64,000 nt of DNA from Bacteroides sp. (lineage in GTDB: Bacteria > Bacteroidota > Bacteroidia > Bacteroidales > Muribaculaceae): positions 1-64,000 of the forward strand of contig JAAVDF010000025.1 in NCBI GenBank assembly GCA_014801945.1, read 5' to 3'. Below the pieces are notes generated by a model. The model saw only the letters and a list, made by a program, of their open reading frames with translations, was not told the origin of the DNA and made no database searches. The number at the start of each line of letters is the position of its first letter. Within the stretch, counting starts at the first letter, position 1. The translations under genes were made by a program, and so were the position numbers. Below are positions 35,874 to 45,387 of the stretch, in pieces.

Positions 35874-36836
35874 TTACTTATTTCTCGTGGCCGATTTCAG
35901 GGCAAGTTCAATGAAGAATGCACGTGCGTCCGGCATGATGGGGAGTTGATCGAGACAACTGATGGCAGTATCGATATATGCACGGATAAGCTCATGGATT
36001 CTGTCGGGAAGTCCAAGCCGGTCATAGACCTCACGTACACGGCGGATTTTCTCTTCCGGATTTTCGTTGCTTCCGATAAGTGATCTGACTGTACCTGTCT
36101 CGTCCTCTTTCAGTGCCATGATCAGCAACCAAGTCTTTTTATCGTTGAGAATGTCGCCACCGATAGCCTTTCCGAATGTTTCGGGATTTCCGTAAGTATC
36201 CAAGAAATCATCCTGAAGCTGGAATGCGAGACCTAGATTCACACCGTAGTTGAAAAACTGGAGCTGAGCGTCGAACTCTGCATCCGCCATGAGCGCACCC
36301 ATTCCGCATGCACATCCGAGAAGCACGGAGGTCTTGAGACGGATCATCTCCATGTACTCCTCAACGGTTACATCAAGACGTTTCTCAAAATCCATATCGT
36401 ACTGCTGACCTTCATATATGTTCATCGCAGTACCGTTGAAGAGCTCAAGAGCCGAACCAAGGCGTTCGCCGGCTTTTATAGCGAGAAGCATGGTTGAAGT
36501 GGTGAGCATCGCGTCACCTGAGAGTATTGCTGTCTCCATGTTCCAACGCTTATGGACAGTAGGCCGTCCGCGGCGGACATCAGCATTATCCATGACATCA
36601 TCATGGAGAAGCGTGAAATTATGGAACATCTCTATTGCAATCGCCTGATGGATCGCGGTCATAGGTTCTTTGCCCATCGCCTGACATGCTGCAAGTGTCA
36701 GGACGGGACGCAGACGCTTACCGCCGCAATCGAGCGTGTAACGTATCGGATCATAGAGCCCGGCGGGCTGTGCGGGAAGTTTCAGATTGGCTATCGCCTG
36801 ATTGACCATTGCGATATACTCATCAAATTCCTTCAT
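35874..36836 (-). CDS. Polyprenyl (trans-isoprenyl) diphosphate synthase
   Basis: 320-residue all-helical prenyltransferase. The first aspartate-rich motif is LLHDDVMDNADVRRGRPT (about residues 81-98) and the second is QDDFLDTYG. It chains isopentenyl diphosphate onto an allylic primer, and product length (C15-C20 or longer for the menaquinone tail) is not readable by eye. The residue pattern just before the first motif (FHNFTLL) suggests a short- to medium-chain enzyme. tatD follows closely. Confidence 0.9.
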   Translation of the reverse strand: MKEFDEYIAMVNQAIANLKLPAQPAGLYDPIRYTLDCGGKRLRPVLTLAACQAMGKEPMTAIHQAIAIEMFHNFTLLHDDVMDNADVRRGRPTVHKRWNMETAILSGDAMLTTSTMLLAIKAGERLGSALELFNGTAMNIYEGQQYDMDFEKRLDVTVEEYMEMIRLKTSVLLGCACGMGALMADAEFDAQLQFFNYGVNLGLAFQLQDDFLDTYGNPETFGKAIGGDILNDKKTWLLIMALKEDETGTVRSLIGSNENPEEKIRRVREVYDRLGLPDRIHELIRAYIDTAISCLDQLPIMPDARAFFIELALKSATRNK

Positions 36837-36975
36837 GGTGTTGTCTGTTATGGTTAAAGTTGTGTATTTGTGTTTGCAGCGGCCGGCGGATTAGACGCAG
36901 GTCGCTGCAATTCTTATTTGTTAATATAGTCTCTGTCAGGTTCTATAACGGTCAGAAGCCTGTTATGATCGGTTA

Positions 36976-39225
36976 TTACCTGCGACGACGCTTTTTCTTC
37001 CCGTGGTTATTGGAAAGGGCTTCGGCGACAGTAACCTTTTTGCCTAACTCGTCTTCGCCGCTTTTACGCAGTGGTTGTCCCTTGTCATCAAGAAGGAAGA
37101 AGTCAAGCTGTTTCTTTTCAAGATCAGCACGTGCGACCTTGATGTCAACATTATCGCCAAGACGGTAACGATGATTGTGACGACGACCTACGAGACAGTG
37201 GTTCTTTTCATCGAAATCATAGAAATCGTCCGCAAGATCACGCATAGGGACAAGACCTTCACAAAGATTGTCGTTAAGCTCGACATACAGTCCCCACTCG
37301 GTAACACCGGAAATGATACCTGAGTAAGTCTCGCCGATATGTTCCTGCATGTACTCGACCTGCTTATATTTGATCGACGAGCGTTCAGCGGTGGAAGCAA
37401 GAATCTCCATCTCACTCGAATGCCTGCACTGATCCTCAAGCTTCTGGACATTCACGCTGCGTCCACCTGCAAGATAGCGTTCGAGCAGACGGTGAACCAT
37501 CATGTCGGGATAACGGCGGATAGGTGAAGTGAAGTGGGTGTAGTATTCAAAGCCAAGTCCGTAGTGACCGATGTTGTCAGTCGTATATACTGCCTTTGCC
37601 ATCGAACGTATAGCGAGGGTTGCAAGGTAATTCTCCTCACCCCTGCCCTTCACCTCGTCGAGCATACGGTTGATCGAACGGTTGATCTCACGTGGCGTAC
37701 CTGATGCCTTTATCTTGTAGCCGAATGCGCGTGCGATGGAGGCAAGATCGGCAAGACGTGTGGGATCGGGCACATCATGGACACGATAGACAAATGCCTT
37801 TGGCTTCTTCTTGTCCTTTGGCTTGCCGACAAAGGTTGCAACCGTACGGTTGGCGAGCAGCATGAATTCCTCGATGAGCTTATTGGCATCCTTCATCACT
37901 TTGAAGAACACGCCTAAGGGTTTGCCATCTTCATTAATATGGAATTTTACTTCCGGGCGGTCAAACTCAACCGAACCGTTCTCGTAACGCTGACGGCGGA
38001 GGATCTTTGCGAGACCGTTGAGGGTCTGAATAGCTTCCACACAGTCACCGAGACCGGTCTCGATTACTTCCTGAGCCTCCTCGTATGCAAAACGACGGTC
38101 AGACTTTATAACGGTACGCGCGATCTTAGAGCTGAGCACCTTCGCCTCACTATCCATGTGGAAAATAACTGAAAACGCCAACTTTTCCTCATTGGGACGA
38201 AGAGAACAGATGCCGTTACACAGATGCTCCGGGAGCATCGGGACAACGCGATCGACAAGATAGACGGATGTGGCTCGCTTCTGGGCCTCACGGTCAATGA
38301 TAGTGTCAGGCTGCACATAGTGCGTCACATCGGCAATATGCACGCCGACCTCATAATTACCGCTGGGGAGAACGCGGAATGACAAGGCATCGTCAAAGTC
38401 CTTGGCATCCGCAGGGTCAATGGTAAATGTGAGGACATCACGCATGTCTATACGTTGCGCGATCACTTCCTCCGTTATACCGGCGTCAATCTTGTCGGCA
38501 GCTTTCTCTACTGCGGCAGGATATTTGTATGGCAGACCGAACTCTGCGAGAATAGCATGTATCTCAGCATTGTTCTCACCGGCACGGCCGAGAATATCGA
38601 CCACCTCACCACTCGGATTCTTGCTGTCTTCTTTCCACTCGACAATCCTTACCACTGCCTTATCACCGGTCTTGCCACCTTTGAGTTTGGCTTTGGGAAT
38701 GAATATGTCGGTCGAAAGATATTTGGAATCCGTAAGAAGGTATGCGAAATGGCGATCGACCTTGAGCGTTCCGATGAACGTCTGATCCTTCTTTTCAATT
38801 ATCTCTATCACCTCGGCCTCCGGCTCGGCACCACGACGGTGAGCAGCGATGTTGACACGTACTTTATCGCCGTTAAGCGCACGCATTGAATTGCGTTCGG
38901 CCACCATGATGGCCTCGCCATCGGCATCGGTGATCACAGAATTCTTACCGTTGCTGCGGCGTACAAACACTCCGGTGGCCTCATTGCCACGCTGGGGTGA
39001 TTTGTACTTACCGGGAGCCACTTCTATGATCTGTCCGTTGAAGGCCATTTCGACAAGTTGAAGCGCGATGTTCCGCTGCTGGGTTGCAGTGGTGGCCCCG
39101 ATAGCATGGGCCACCTGCTTATAGTTATATGTGTTGTTTTTTTGCTGCGCGACAAATTCCTCCACCTTCTTCTCGAGGATGGCGGCACTTCGTGAACCGG
39201 CAGTTGCTTTCTTTGATTGAGCCAT
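36976..39225 (-). CDS. rnr: Ribonuclease R
   Basis: 749-residue 3'-5' exoribonuclease. N-terminal helix-turn-helix and cold-shock domains (about residues 25-230) lead to the RNB catalytic domain with DPADAKDFDDALSF, which holds the metal-binding aspartates. A C-terminal S1 domain (ETYSGIISGVTEWGLYVEL) and a basic tail (KKKRRRR) follow. It degrades structured RNA and helps in rRNA quality control. It lies 67 bp after gyrB. A small palindrome overlaps the gyrB stop between them. Confidence 0.95.
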   Translation of the reverse strand: MAQSKKATAGSRSAAILEKKVEEFVAQQKNNTYNYKQVAHAIGATTATQQRNIALQLVEMAFNGQIIEVAPGKYKSPQRGNEATGVFVRRSNGKNSVITDADGEAIMVAERNSMRALNGDKVRVNIAAHRRGAEPEAEVIEIIEKKDQTFIGTLKVDRHFAYLLTDSKYLSTDIFIPKAKLKGGKTGDKAVVRIVEWKEDSKNPSGEVVDILGRAGENNAEIHAILAEFGLPYKYPAAVEKAADKIDAGITEEVIAQRIDMRDVLTFTIDPADAKDFDDALSFRVLPSGNYEVGVHIADVTHYVQPDTIIDREAQKRATSVYLVDRVVPMLPEHLCNGICSLRPNEEKLAFSVIFHMDSEAKVLSSKIARTVIKSDRRFAYEEAQEVIETGLGDCVEAIQTLNGLAKILRRQRYENGSVEFDRPEVKFHINEDGKPLGVFFKVMKDANKLIEEFMLLANRTVATFVGKPKDKKKPKAFVYRVHDVPDPTRLADLASIARAFGYKIKASGTPREINRSINRMLDEVKGRGEENYLATLAIRSMAKAVYTTDNIGHYGLGFEYYTHFTSPIRRYPDMMVHRLLERYLAGGRSVNVQKLEDQCRHSSEMEILASTAERSSIKYKQVEYMQEHIGETYSGIISGVTEWGLYVELNDNLCEGLVPMRDLADDFYDFDEKNHCLVGRRHNHRYRLGDNVDIKVARADLEKKQLDFFLLDDKGQPLRKSGEDELGKKVTVAEALSNNHGKKKRRRR

Positions 39226-39279
39226 AGTATAAACGAGGTGTGTATGAATTGATGATTATTTTATGAATAAACGCTTGTA

Positions 39280-39300
39280 ACGCATAAATCGTTTATGCGT
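39280..39300 (-). repeat. Hairpin overlapping the gyrB stop codon
   Basis: ACGCATAAA (39280-39288) and TTTATGCGT (39292-39300) form a 9-bp stem with a 3-nt loop. The gyrB stop codon is inside the stem. It has no U-run, so it looks more like an mRNA-end or processing element between gyrB and rnr. Confidence 0.5.
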
Positions 39301-41236
39301 CAATATTCGCGTAGTTGGCATTTGCCTCGATAAAGTCACGTCTGGGAGCAACATCCTCGCCCATAAGCATCGAGAAAATACGGTCGGCTTCAACAGCATC
39401 ACTGATCGTAACCTGTTTAAGGAGACGCTGTTCGGGATCCATGGTAGTGTCACGGAGCTCTTCTGCACTCATCTCACCGAGACCTTTGTAACGCTGCACC
39501 TTGGTTTTCTCTCCATTTATGGCAATAAACTGCTGCACCTGCGCGTCAGTCCAGCAATATTCTTCTTTCTTTCCGCGGATAGAGCACTTATAGAGCGGCG
39601 GAGTTGCGAGATAGAGATAGCCCTGTTCGATTATTGGACGCATACGGCGGAAGAAGAATGTCATGAGAAGTGTGGCGATATGGCTACCATCCACATCGGC
39701 ATCTGTCATGATGATGATCTTGTGGTAGGCAAGGCGCGAAAGGTTGATCGCCATGGGATCTTCCTCCGTACCGATGGTCACACGCATCGCACGGTAGAGA
39801 CTCGTGATTTCCTGATTATCGAGGATTTTGTGATCCATAGCCTTCTCCACGTTTAGAATTTTACCACGGAGAGGAAGGATTGCCTGAAATGTGCGGTCAC
39901 GACCCTGCTTTGCCGTACCGCCTGCGGAGTCACCCTCGACGAGGAAGAGCTCACAGTCCTCAGCGTGACGCGAAGAGCAGTCGGCCAGTTTGCCGGGAAG
40001 TCCGCCACCTGCAAGAGGTGATTTGCGCTGGATTTTCTGACGGGCGTTCATGGCCGCGTGGCGGGCCTGAGCAGCAAGGACGATCTTATCGACAATTGTA
40101 CGGGCCTGTCGGGGGTGCTCCTCAAGATAGTAGCGGAGAGCTTCGCTGACAGCAGCCGACACAGCACCCTGAACCTCGCCGTTACCGAGTTTAGTCTTGG
40201 TCTGACCCTCGAACTGCGGTTCGAGCACCTTTACGGAGATGACCGCTGTAAGGCCCTCGCGGAAGTCATCGCCCGAAACCTCGACCTTGCACTTTTCAAG
40301 GAGCTTGTTGTCCTCGGCATATTTCTTGAGCGTGGTGGTGAGTCCGCGACGGAAACCGGTCAGGTGTGTACCACCCTCGATGGTGTGGATGTTGTTGACG
40401 TAGGAATAGACATTCTCATTGTAAGTGTTGTTGTAAGTCAACGCCACTTCCACGGGAATACCCTGACGCTCGGTGTTGAGATGGATCACATCGTTGATAA
40501 GTGATTCCTTGTTGGAGTCGAGATACTGGACAAATTCGCGCAGACCGTCGCGTGAATAGAAGGTTTCAGTCTTGGGATTACCCTCGGCATCGAGCTTACG
40601 AAGATCCGTAAGGATGAGTGTGATGCCGGCATTAAGGAATGCAAGGTCACGGAGACGGTTGGCAAGTGTGTCATAATCGTACTCTGTCACAGTGAAGATC
40701 GAGTCGTCCGGGAGGAAGGTGATTGTCGTACCGGTAGTGTCGCTCTCACCTATCACCTGAAGCTCCGTGGTGGGTTTGCCGCATGAGTATTCCTGCATGA
40801 ATATCTTGCCCTCACGACGCACCTCGGCACGAAGATAGGTTGAAAGCGCGTTTACACATGACACACCGACGCCGTGGAGACCGCCTGACACTTTGTAGGA
40901 ACCCTTGTCGAACTTACCACCTGCATGGAGCACTGTAAGCACCACCTCAAGCGCGCTCTTGTGTTCCTTTTCGTGCATATCGACAGGGATACCGCGGCCA
41001 TTATCGACCACAGTGATGGAATTGTCCTTATTGATGGTCACTTCAATATGCGTGGCATAGCCTGCAAGAGCTTCATCAATAGAGTTATCGACAACCTCAT
41101 AAACAAGATGATGGAGTCCCTTGAAGCTGATGTCGCCGATATACATGGCCGGACGTTTTCTTACGGCTTCAAGTCCTTCAAGCACCTGAATATTACTTGC
41201 GCTATACGCCTCTTCGCGTTCTTTGTCTTGTGACAT
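39293..41236 (-). CDS. gyrB: DNA gyrase subunit B
   Basis: ATPase subunit of DNA gyrase, 647 residues. GHKL ATPase features are ASNIQVLEGLEAVRKRPAMYIGD, DNSIDEALAGYATH, NGRGIPV and GGLHGVGVSCVNALS. The TOPRIM domain shows LFLVEGDSAGGTAKQGRDR and MTDADVDGSHI. The C-terminus has YKGLGEM and the usual tail. gyrA is not in the window. A consensus promoter sits about 105 bp upstream, with a hairpin in the leader. Confidence 0.97.
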   Translation of the reverse strand: MSQDKEREEAYSASNIQVLEGLEAVRKRPAMYIGDISFKGLHHLVYEVVDNSIDEALAGYATHIEVTINKDNSITVVDNGRGIPVDMHEKEHKSALEVVLTVLHAGGKFDKGSYKVSGGLHGVGVSCVNALSTYLRAEVRREGKIFMQEYSCGKPTTELQVIGESDTTGTTITFLPDDSIFTVTEYDYDTLANRLRDLAFLNAGITLILTDLRKLDAEGNPKTETFYSRDGLREFVQYLDSNKESLINDVIHLNTERQGIPVEVALTYNNTYNENVYSYVNNIHTIEGGTHLTGFRRGLTTTLKKYAEDNKLLEKCKVEVSGDDFREGLTAVISVKVLEPQFEGQTKTKLGNGEVQGAVSAAVSEALRYYLEEHPRQARTIVDKIVLAAQARHAAMNARQKIQRKSPLAGGGLPGKLADCSSRHAEDCELFLVEGDSAGGTAKQGRDRTFQAILPLRGKILNVEKAMDHKILDNQEITSLYRAMRVTIGTEEDPMAINLSRLAYHKIIIMTDADVDGSHIATLLMTFFFRRMRPIIEQGYLYLATPPLYKCSIRGKKEEYCWTDAQVQQFIAINGEKTKVQRYKGLGEMSAEELRDTTMDPEQRLLKQVTISDAVEADRIFSMLMGEDVAPRRDFIEANANYANIDA

Positions 41237-41340
41237 AGTCTGATAAAATGATTTTCTCGAAATAGTTATATGTTTTCATGTCATCGCTCCTAATCCCTGA
41301 CATCGGGGATAGCGGGCGTCCGACAGCTCTTTTGAGCAAA

Positions 41341-41372
41341 CAAAATTACAAATTTTTTCGCACTCCGGCAAA
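41341..41372 (-). promoter_or_regulatory. Promoter of gyrB
   Basis: TTTG, a 20-bp spacer and TAATTTTG (41348-41341) on the minus strand fully match the Bacteroidota consensus. The ~100-nt leader contains a small hairpin (ATCCC/GGGAT, 41293-41310). Confidence 0.65.
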
Positions 41373-41429
41373 TGGAAAAAGCCAATAAATCCACTGTCTT
41401 GACCAGAAAAGTCTCCACGTAGGGGACTA

Positions 41430-42206
41430 TCAATCGTTAGCCATGGCCAACGAGAGGCGATGCTCAAGCTCCGTGGAGCTCAGACGGGTGGTCAGGGTCC
41501 CGCGATGAGCGACAGAAATGTTGCCCGTCTCCTCCGACACCACAATTGCAAAAGCATCCGTCGCCTGCGAGATGCCGAGAGCCGAGCGGTGGCGCAATCC
41601 GAGCGCACGGGGCACATTACGGTCATGACTCACCGGCAGGATGCATCCTGCGCTCCTTATGCGGTCATGGTCTATGATCATTGCACCGTCGTGAAGCGGA
41701 GAATTTTTGAAAAATATATTCTCGATAAGCCGGGAATTAATATCCGCATCAATGATGTCGCCACTCTTCTCGTATGATTCAAGCGGCATCTCCTGACGAA
41801 TCACGATCAGCGCGCCGGTCTTTGTCTTGGACATGTTAAGACAGGCATAGACAATGGGGAGTACATATTTGCGTGTATCCGATGCGCGGTCACGCTTGTC
41901 ATGAATAAACAGATTCCTTAAAAAACGCCATCGCTTATGGTCGCCAAGCTCAACGAGAAACCGTTTGATCTGCTCCTGAAAAAGAATTACAAGGACGAGA
42001 AGACCAATTCCCATGAACTGATCGAGGATTGATCCGAGCAATTTCAGTTCAAGAATCTGCGACGTAAGCACCCACACAACGATAAATGCAAGCACGCCGA
42101 AGAAGATATTCAACGTGCCGCTCTCCTTCATTATCTTGTAAAGGTAATAAAGCAGAAGTCCGACAATCGCAATATCAAGAGCGTCTTTTATCCCGAAATG
42201 ATCCAT
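41430..42206 (-). CDS. cdaA: Diadenylate cyclase (CdaA/DacA type)
   Basis: Membrane-bound enzyme that makes the second messenger c-di-AMP from ATP. Three transmembrane helices occupy roughly residues 8-85. The DAC domain follows with both catalytic motifs, LHDGAMIIDHD (DGA) and LGLRHRSALG (RHR). At 258 residues it is the standard CdaA length. It lies 15 bp after folP, a pairing I associate with Bacteroidota genomes. No CdaR, GlmM or phosphodiesterase gene is close by. Confidence 0.95.
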   Translation of the reverse strand: MDHFGIKDALDIAIVGLLLYYLYKIMKESGTLNIFFGVLAFIVVWVLTSQILELKLLGSILDQFMGIGLLVLVILFQEQIKRFLVELGDHKRWRFLRNLFIHDKRDRASDTRKYVLPIVYACLNMSKTKTGALIVIRQEMPLESYEKSGDIIDADINSRLIENIFFKNSPLHDGAMIIDHDRIRSAGCILPVSHDRNVPRALGLRHRSALGISQATDAFAIVVSEETGNISVAHRGTLTTRLSSTELEHRLSLAMAND

Positions 42207-42221
42207 GAGGAAAGATAAATT

Positions 42222-43058
42222 TTAAAATGTTTTCATAAACAGTTTTACCGTCTGGACAGCTTCAAGCACATCGTGGACACGAAGGAAAGCCGCCCCTTGT
42301 GTAAGAGCAAATGCGTCCAACGCCACCGTACCGGCAAGAGCATCCGCCGGGTCAATATCAAGAGTGCGGGTTATCATTGATTTGCGCGAGATCCCGACCA
42401 GCAATGGACAGCCAAGTACTTCGAACTGCTGCAAGTTGCGCATCATCTCGAAATTCTGCTCCGTTGTTTTACTGAAACCAAATCCGGGATCGACAACCAC
42501 ATCAGCAACTCCAAGCAGATGAAGCTCACGCAATTTCACCGAAAGATCAGCAATGACATCAGCAGTCACATCGGAATAATCTGTCAGGGACTGCATAGTA
42601 GCCGGAGTGCCGCGCATGTGCATCAATATATACGGGACTTTAAGCCGTGCGACAGTTCTGAACATATCTTGATCAAGCGAACCTCCGGAAATATCATTGA
42701 CTATATTCGCTCCAAGTTCTTCTATTGCGACCCGCGCGACTTCCGAACGGAAAGTATCTATCGAGACCGGGATTTGCGGATCAATAGATCTCAGCACTTT
42801 CATCCCTACACGGAGACGGGCTATTTCTTCCGCAGGATCTACATCGGCCGCTCCGGGACGTGACGAATAAGCCCCCATGTCTATGAAGTCTGCACCGTCA
42901 GCTATAAATTTTTCTATCCTCGATGACAATGCATCTTCATCCATCGTGCGTGAATTCTTGAAAAAAGAATCGGGCGTGACATTGATAATTCCCATCACCT
43001 GCGGACGGGAATACTCGCGGAGTTCACCTCCTATATTTAAGCTGAAGGGCTGAAACAT
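42222..43058 (-). CDS. folP: Dihydropteroate synthase
   Basis: Condenses p-aminobenzoate with dihydropterin diphosphate in folate synthesis and is the sulfonamide target. It has 278 residues in a TIM barrel. Signatures are MGIINVTPDSFF, FIDMGAYSSRPGA, PVSIDTFRSEVA, NDISGG, DPGFGFSKTTEQN and VGISRKSMI. All pterin-binding motifs are intact. A 545-bp non-coding leader region lies upstream. cdaA is downstream by 15 bp. Confidence 0.95.
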   Translation of the reverse strand: MFQPFSLNIGGELREYSRPQVMGIINVTPDSFFKNSRTMDEDALSSRIEKFIADGADFIDMGAYSSRPGAADVDPAEEIARLRVGMKVLRSIDPQIPVSIDTFRSEVARVAIEELGANIVNDISGGSLDQDMFRTVARLKVPYILMHMRGTPATMQSLTDYSDVTADVIADLSVKLRELHLLGVADVVVDPGFGFSKTTEQNFEMMRNLQQFEVLGCPLLVGISRKSMITRTLDIDPADALAGTVALDAFALTQGAAFLRVHDVLEAVQTVKLFMKTF

Positions 43059-43159
43059 GGTCTTGACTGGATATTAAAACAGCTTCGGTTAGACAGCGCG
43101 AAATTAGCAAAAATCCACGTCATATCCAAACTTATTTACCCCGGTCAAATTCCGACTGG

Positions 43160-43220
43160 CTAAAACGACAATACGACCTCTCCTCACGGAGAAGTCGTAT
43201 CGTTGTCTTAGCAATAAGAC
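43160..43220 (-). terminator. Terminator-like hairpin with an overlapping alternative stem
   Basis: Arms 43211-43194 and 43177-43160 pair over 18 positions on the minus strand, with two G-U pairs and one mismatch, and with an extra CTCC/GGAG inside. The outermost bases TAAGAC can instead pair with GTCTTA at 43220-43215. The two hairpins exclude each other, as in an attenuator. The tail after the stem is only weakly U-rich. Confidence 0.5.
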
Positions 43221-43407
43221 TCTACAAACCTAACATAAAAACACATTTACTATTATGCAATTCTTCTCATATAACTAATGAATTACGCTAAGATACTAAC
43301 AATCTATACTAACCCTAAAACTAAAAATATGCAATTCTGTCTGATTCGTAGTGATTACTTCGAGTTCCGGGCAGCCTAAAAACACTGCCTTTTTCCTCTC
43401 TGCATTG

Positions 43408-43439
43408 CAAAATTATATCGAAATCACAGCTCATGCAAT
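43408..43439 (-). promoter_or_regulatory. Promoter of the folP leader or a small RNA
   Basis: ATTG, 20 bp, TAATTTTG (43415-43408) on the minus strand, 350 bp before folP. Confidence 0.55.
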
Positions 43440-43603
43440 ATCCATGAAGCCGAATTGAGGGTATATAAATGTTGCATCACACATAACACTATAAAAATCA
43501 ATAATATATACCATATAAAATTTAGCAAAAATACAAATATGTTTAGGAAATATCAGGCATTCATGTGGGTTATAGATCGCCTATTGTTAACAAAACCGAC
43601 CCA

Positions 43604-45193
43604 TCATGAAACCGATTTAATGTTCATGATCATATCTTCAAAAGTATCCCTGTTGATGGCCCGATTCTTCAGTTTATTGCGATAAGTATAGATAGTATAG
43701 ACCGAATAATTTAGCATCTGTGCTATCCGCGTGCTCTCCTCGATCCCAAGGCGCATGAAAGCAACTATGCGAAGATCTGTGTTGAGTTTTTCGCCTTCGC
43801 GGAGCACAATCTGCTCGTCAGGGCGCAGAAGCTTGTTGACCTCAGATACGAACTGAGGATAGATATGGAGGAAGGCATCGTCAAACACATCATAGAATTC
43901 CTTGGATTGCTCCTCTATGAAGCGGCCCTGCTTTGTGAGTTTCAGCAGATCGTCAACCTTACCGGTAGTAATTTTGCGGTTCACCATCTTATTGAACTGG
44001 TTGAGCTTGTCCATATAGATCGAACAGAGATTCAGAAACTGCGAAATATAGACATCCTTAGTGTTATTGGCCTCCTCAAGTTTCAAGGCCATACGATCCA
44101 TCAGCTGCTTCTTCCGGTTAAGGATATAGAGCGTGACGGCAAGTCCGACCAGCAACATCGCCATTATAAGAATGACAATAAAAGTACGACGGTCAGACTT
44201 TTTAAGTTCTGCTTTATAAGCACTCTCGATAATGGGGAAAATGCTTGATGACTGCAACACACGCAGAGGAGCGTCACATTCCACGGCTTCGGACAAGGCA
44301 GTGGAGAGGTAATCATAGGCATGATGAACGTCACCGTTCAAGTACATTATACGGCCGAGCTCCTGCAGGGATGAATTTTCAAGCGTAGCTCCGCGCGTAT
44401 CAGCTATCGCTGAAAGCGCAAGATAATAGACGTAGGAATTATGCTCACCGTTCGCTTTTGAGATATCCGCGAGGAAGTGGCAGGCTCTGGCATATAGGTT
44501 GTCTTCTTCCGACACGCGTTCGAGGAGCGCGAAGAGTATGGCCTTGGCCTTGGCATATTGCTGATGAGAAAGCAGATATTCACCCTGATTCAACATGAAT
44601 TTAGGCGAGCCTTCCTCTAACAGAGTCAGCAGGACGGCTTGCGAAGCCTGCGACTGCTTGATATACTTATCATATACCTCAGGGTGATTGATATAATATG
44701 AAGCAATGTAGAAGTACATCTGACGTGCCGCATCATAATATTCCTCGCGTAAGCCCGCCGGTAGAGTCCCCGGATCAATCGATTCAAAACGGCGTGAGGC
44801 TTCATGCATGAAAGCGAGCAGAGGCAGATAAGTTGCTATCCTGAGTTCAAAACGCGTCCGTATGGAATCCTCCCCTATCGATGTGGCCAGCTCATACCCT
44901 TTGTTGTAAAATGTCAATGCAGAGTCTGTATTGAGCGCATTATAGCTGTCACCGAGTTCCAAGAATGATTCCAGACGATCTTCAGTTGAAATATCACCCG
45001 AAACCACCACGCGCTTCAAGGAATCGATGAATGCGTGACGGGCGTTAAGGTAGGTGCCTCGTTTTTCAAGTTCGGTATCAAGACGTTTAAGTATCGCATC
45101 GACATCCTTTGCCCCGATTTCATTACCGGCATAAGCGGCAACGGATGAACAAAGGAGAAACAAACAAGCTAAAAATGAAATGAAAATATGCAT
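43604..45193 (-). CDS. DUF6377-type membrane protein with TPR-like N-terminus and C-terminal DNA-binding-like domain
   Basis: 529 residues. A signal peptide (MHIFISFLACLFLLCSSVAAYA) leads to a helical, TPR-like periplasmic region. A transmembrane helix (about 335-357, IVILIMAMLLVGLAVTLYIL) then separates it from a coiled coil (KLEEANNTKDVYISQFL) and a cytoplasmic C-terminus. The last part, LRIVAFMRLGIEESTRIAQMLNYSVYTIYTYRNKLKNRA, reads as a LuxR/SpoIIE-like helix-turn-helix. I recognise it as the Bacteroidota DUF6377 family. The layout suggests a one-protein transmembrane sensor-regulator with unknown signal and targets. Confidence 0.82.
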   Translation of the reverse strand: MHIFISFLACLFLLCSSVAAYAGNEIGAKDVDAILKRLDTELEKRGTYLNARHAFIDSLKRVVVSGDISTEDRLESFLELGDSYNALNTDSALTFYNKGYELATSIGEDSIRTRFELRIATYLPLLAFMHEASRRFESIDPGTLPAGLREEYYDAARQMYFYIASYYINHPEVYDKYIKQSQASQAVLLTLLEEGSPKFMLNQGEYLLSHQQYAKAKAILFALLERVSEEDNLYARACHFLADISKANGEHNSYVYYLALSAIADTRGATLENSSLQELGRIMYLNGDVHHAYDYLSTALSEAVECDAPLRVLQSSSIFPIIESAYKAELKKSDRRTFIVILIMAMLLVGLAVTLYILNRKKQLMDRMALKLEEANNTKDVYISQFLNLCSIYMDKLNQFNKMVNRKITTGKVDDLLKLTKQGRFIEEQSKEFYDVFDDAFLHIYPQFVSEVNKLLRPDEQIVLREGEKLNTDLRIVAFMRLGIEESTRIAQMLNYSVYTIYTYRNKLKNRAINRDTFEDMIMNIKSVS

Positions 45194-45387
45194 CTTGGGA
45201 TCAAAAAAATGGAATATAGCAAGAAGGAGTATGGACGACCTTATCAGGTATTAGGAGATCAGGATTTTATATCCTGTGATGCACGGATACAATATAATTT
45301 TTCAGTTCCCGCGGCAGTTTTTTTAGATTAAGGCCGGGAAACAGCGTTAGATCTAAGGGGGAGGAAAGTCGGTTGACAGGAGGGAGG

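Larger units (their letters stand above)
43059..43603. other. Non-coding region upstream of folP with promoters and competing hairpins
   Basis: No credible ORF lies in this 545-bp AT-rich gap. On the minus strand there are two -7 boxes: TAATTTTG at 43415-43408, with TTG at the right distance, and TATTTTTG at 43533-43526. An 11-bp direct repeat AGAATTGCATA occurs twice about 75 bp apart. A small hairpin GGCAG/CTGCC lies near 43370-43390, and a large terminator-like hairpin sits at 43160-43211. The region could be a long folP leader or a separate small RNA of about 240 nt. Confidence 0.6.
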
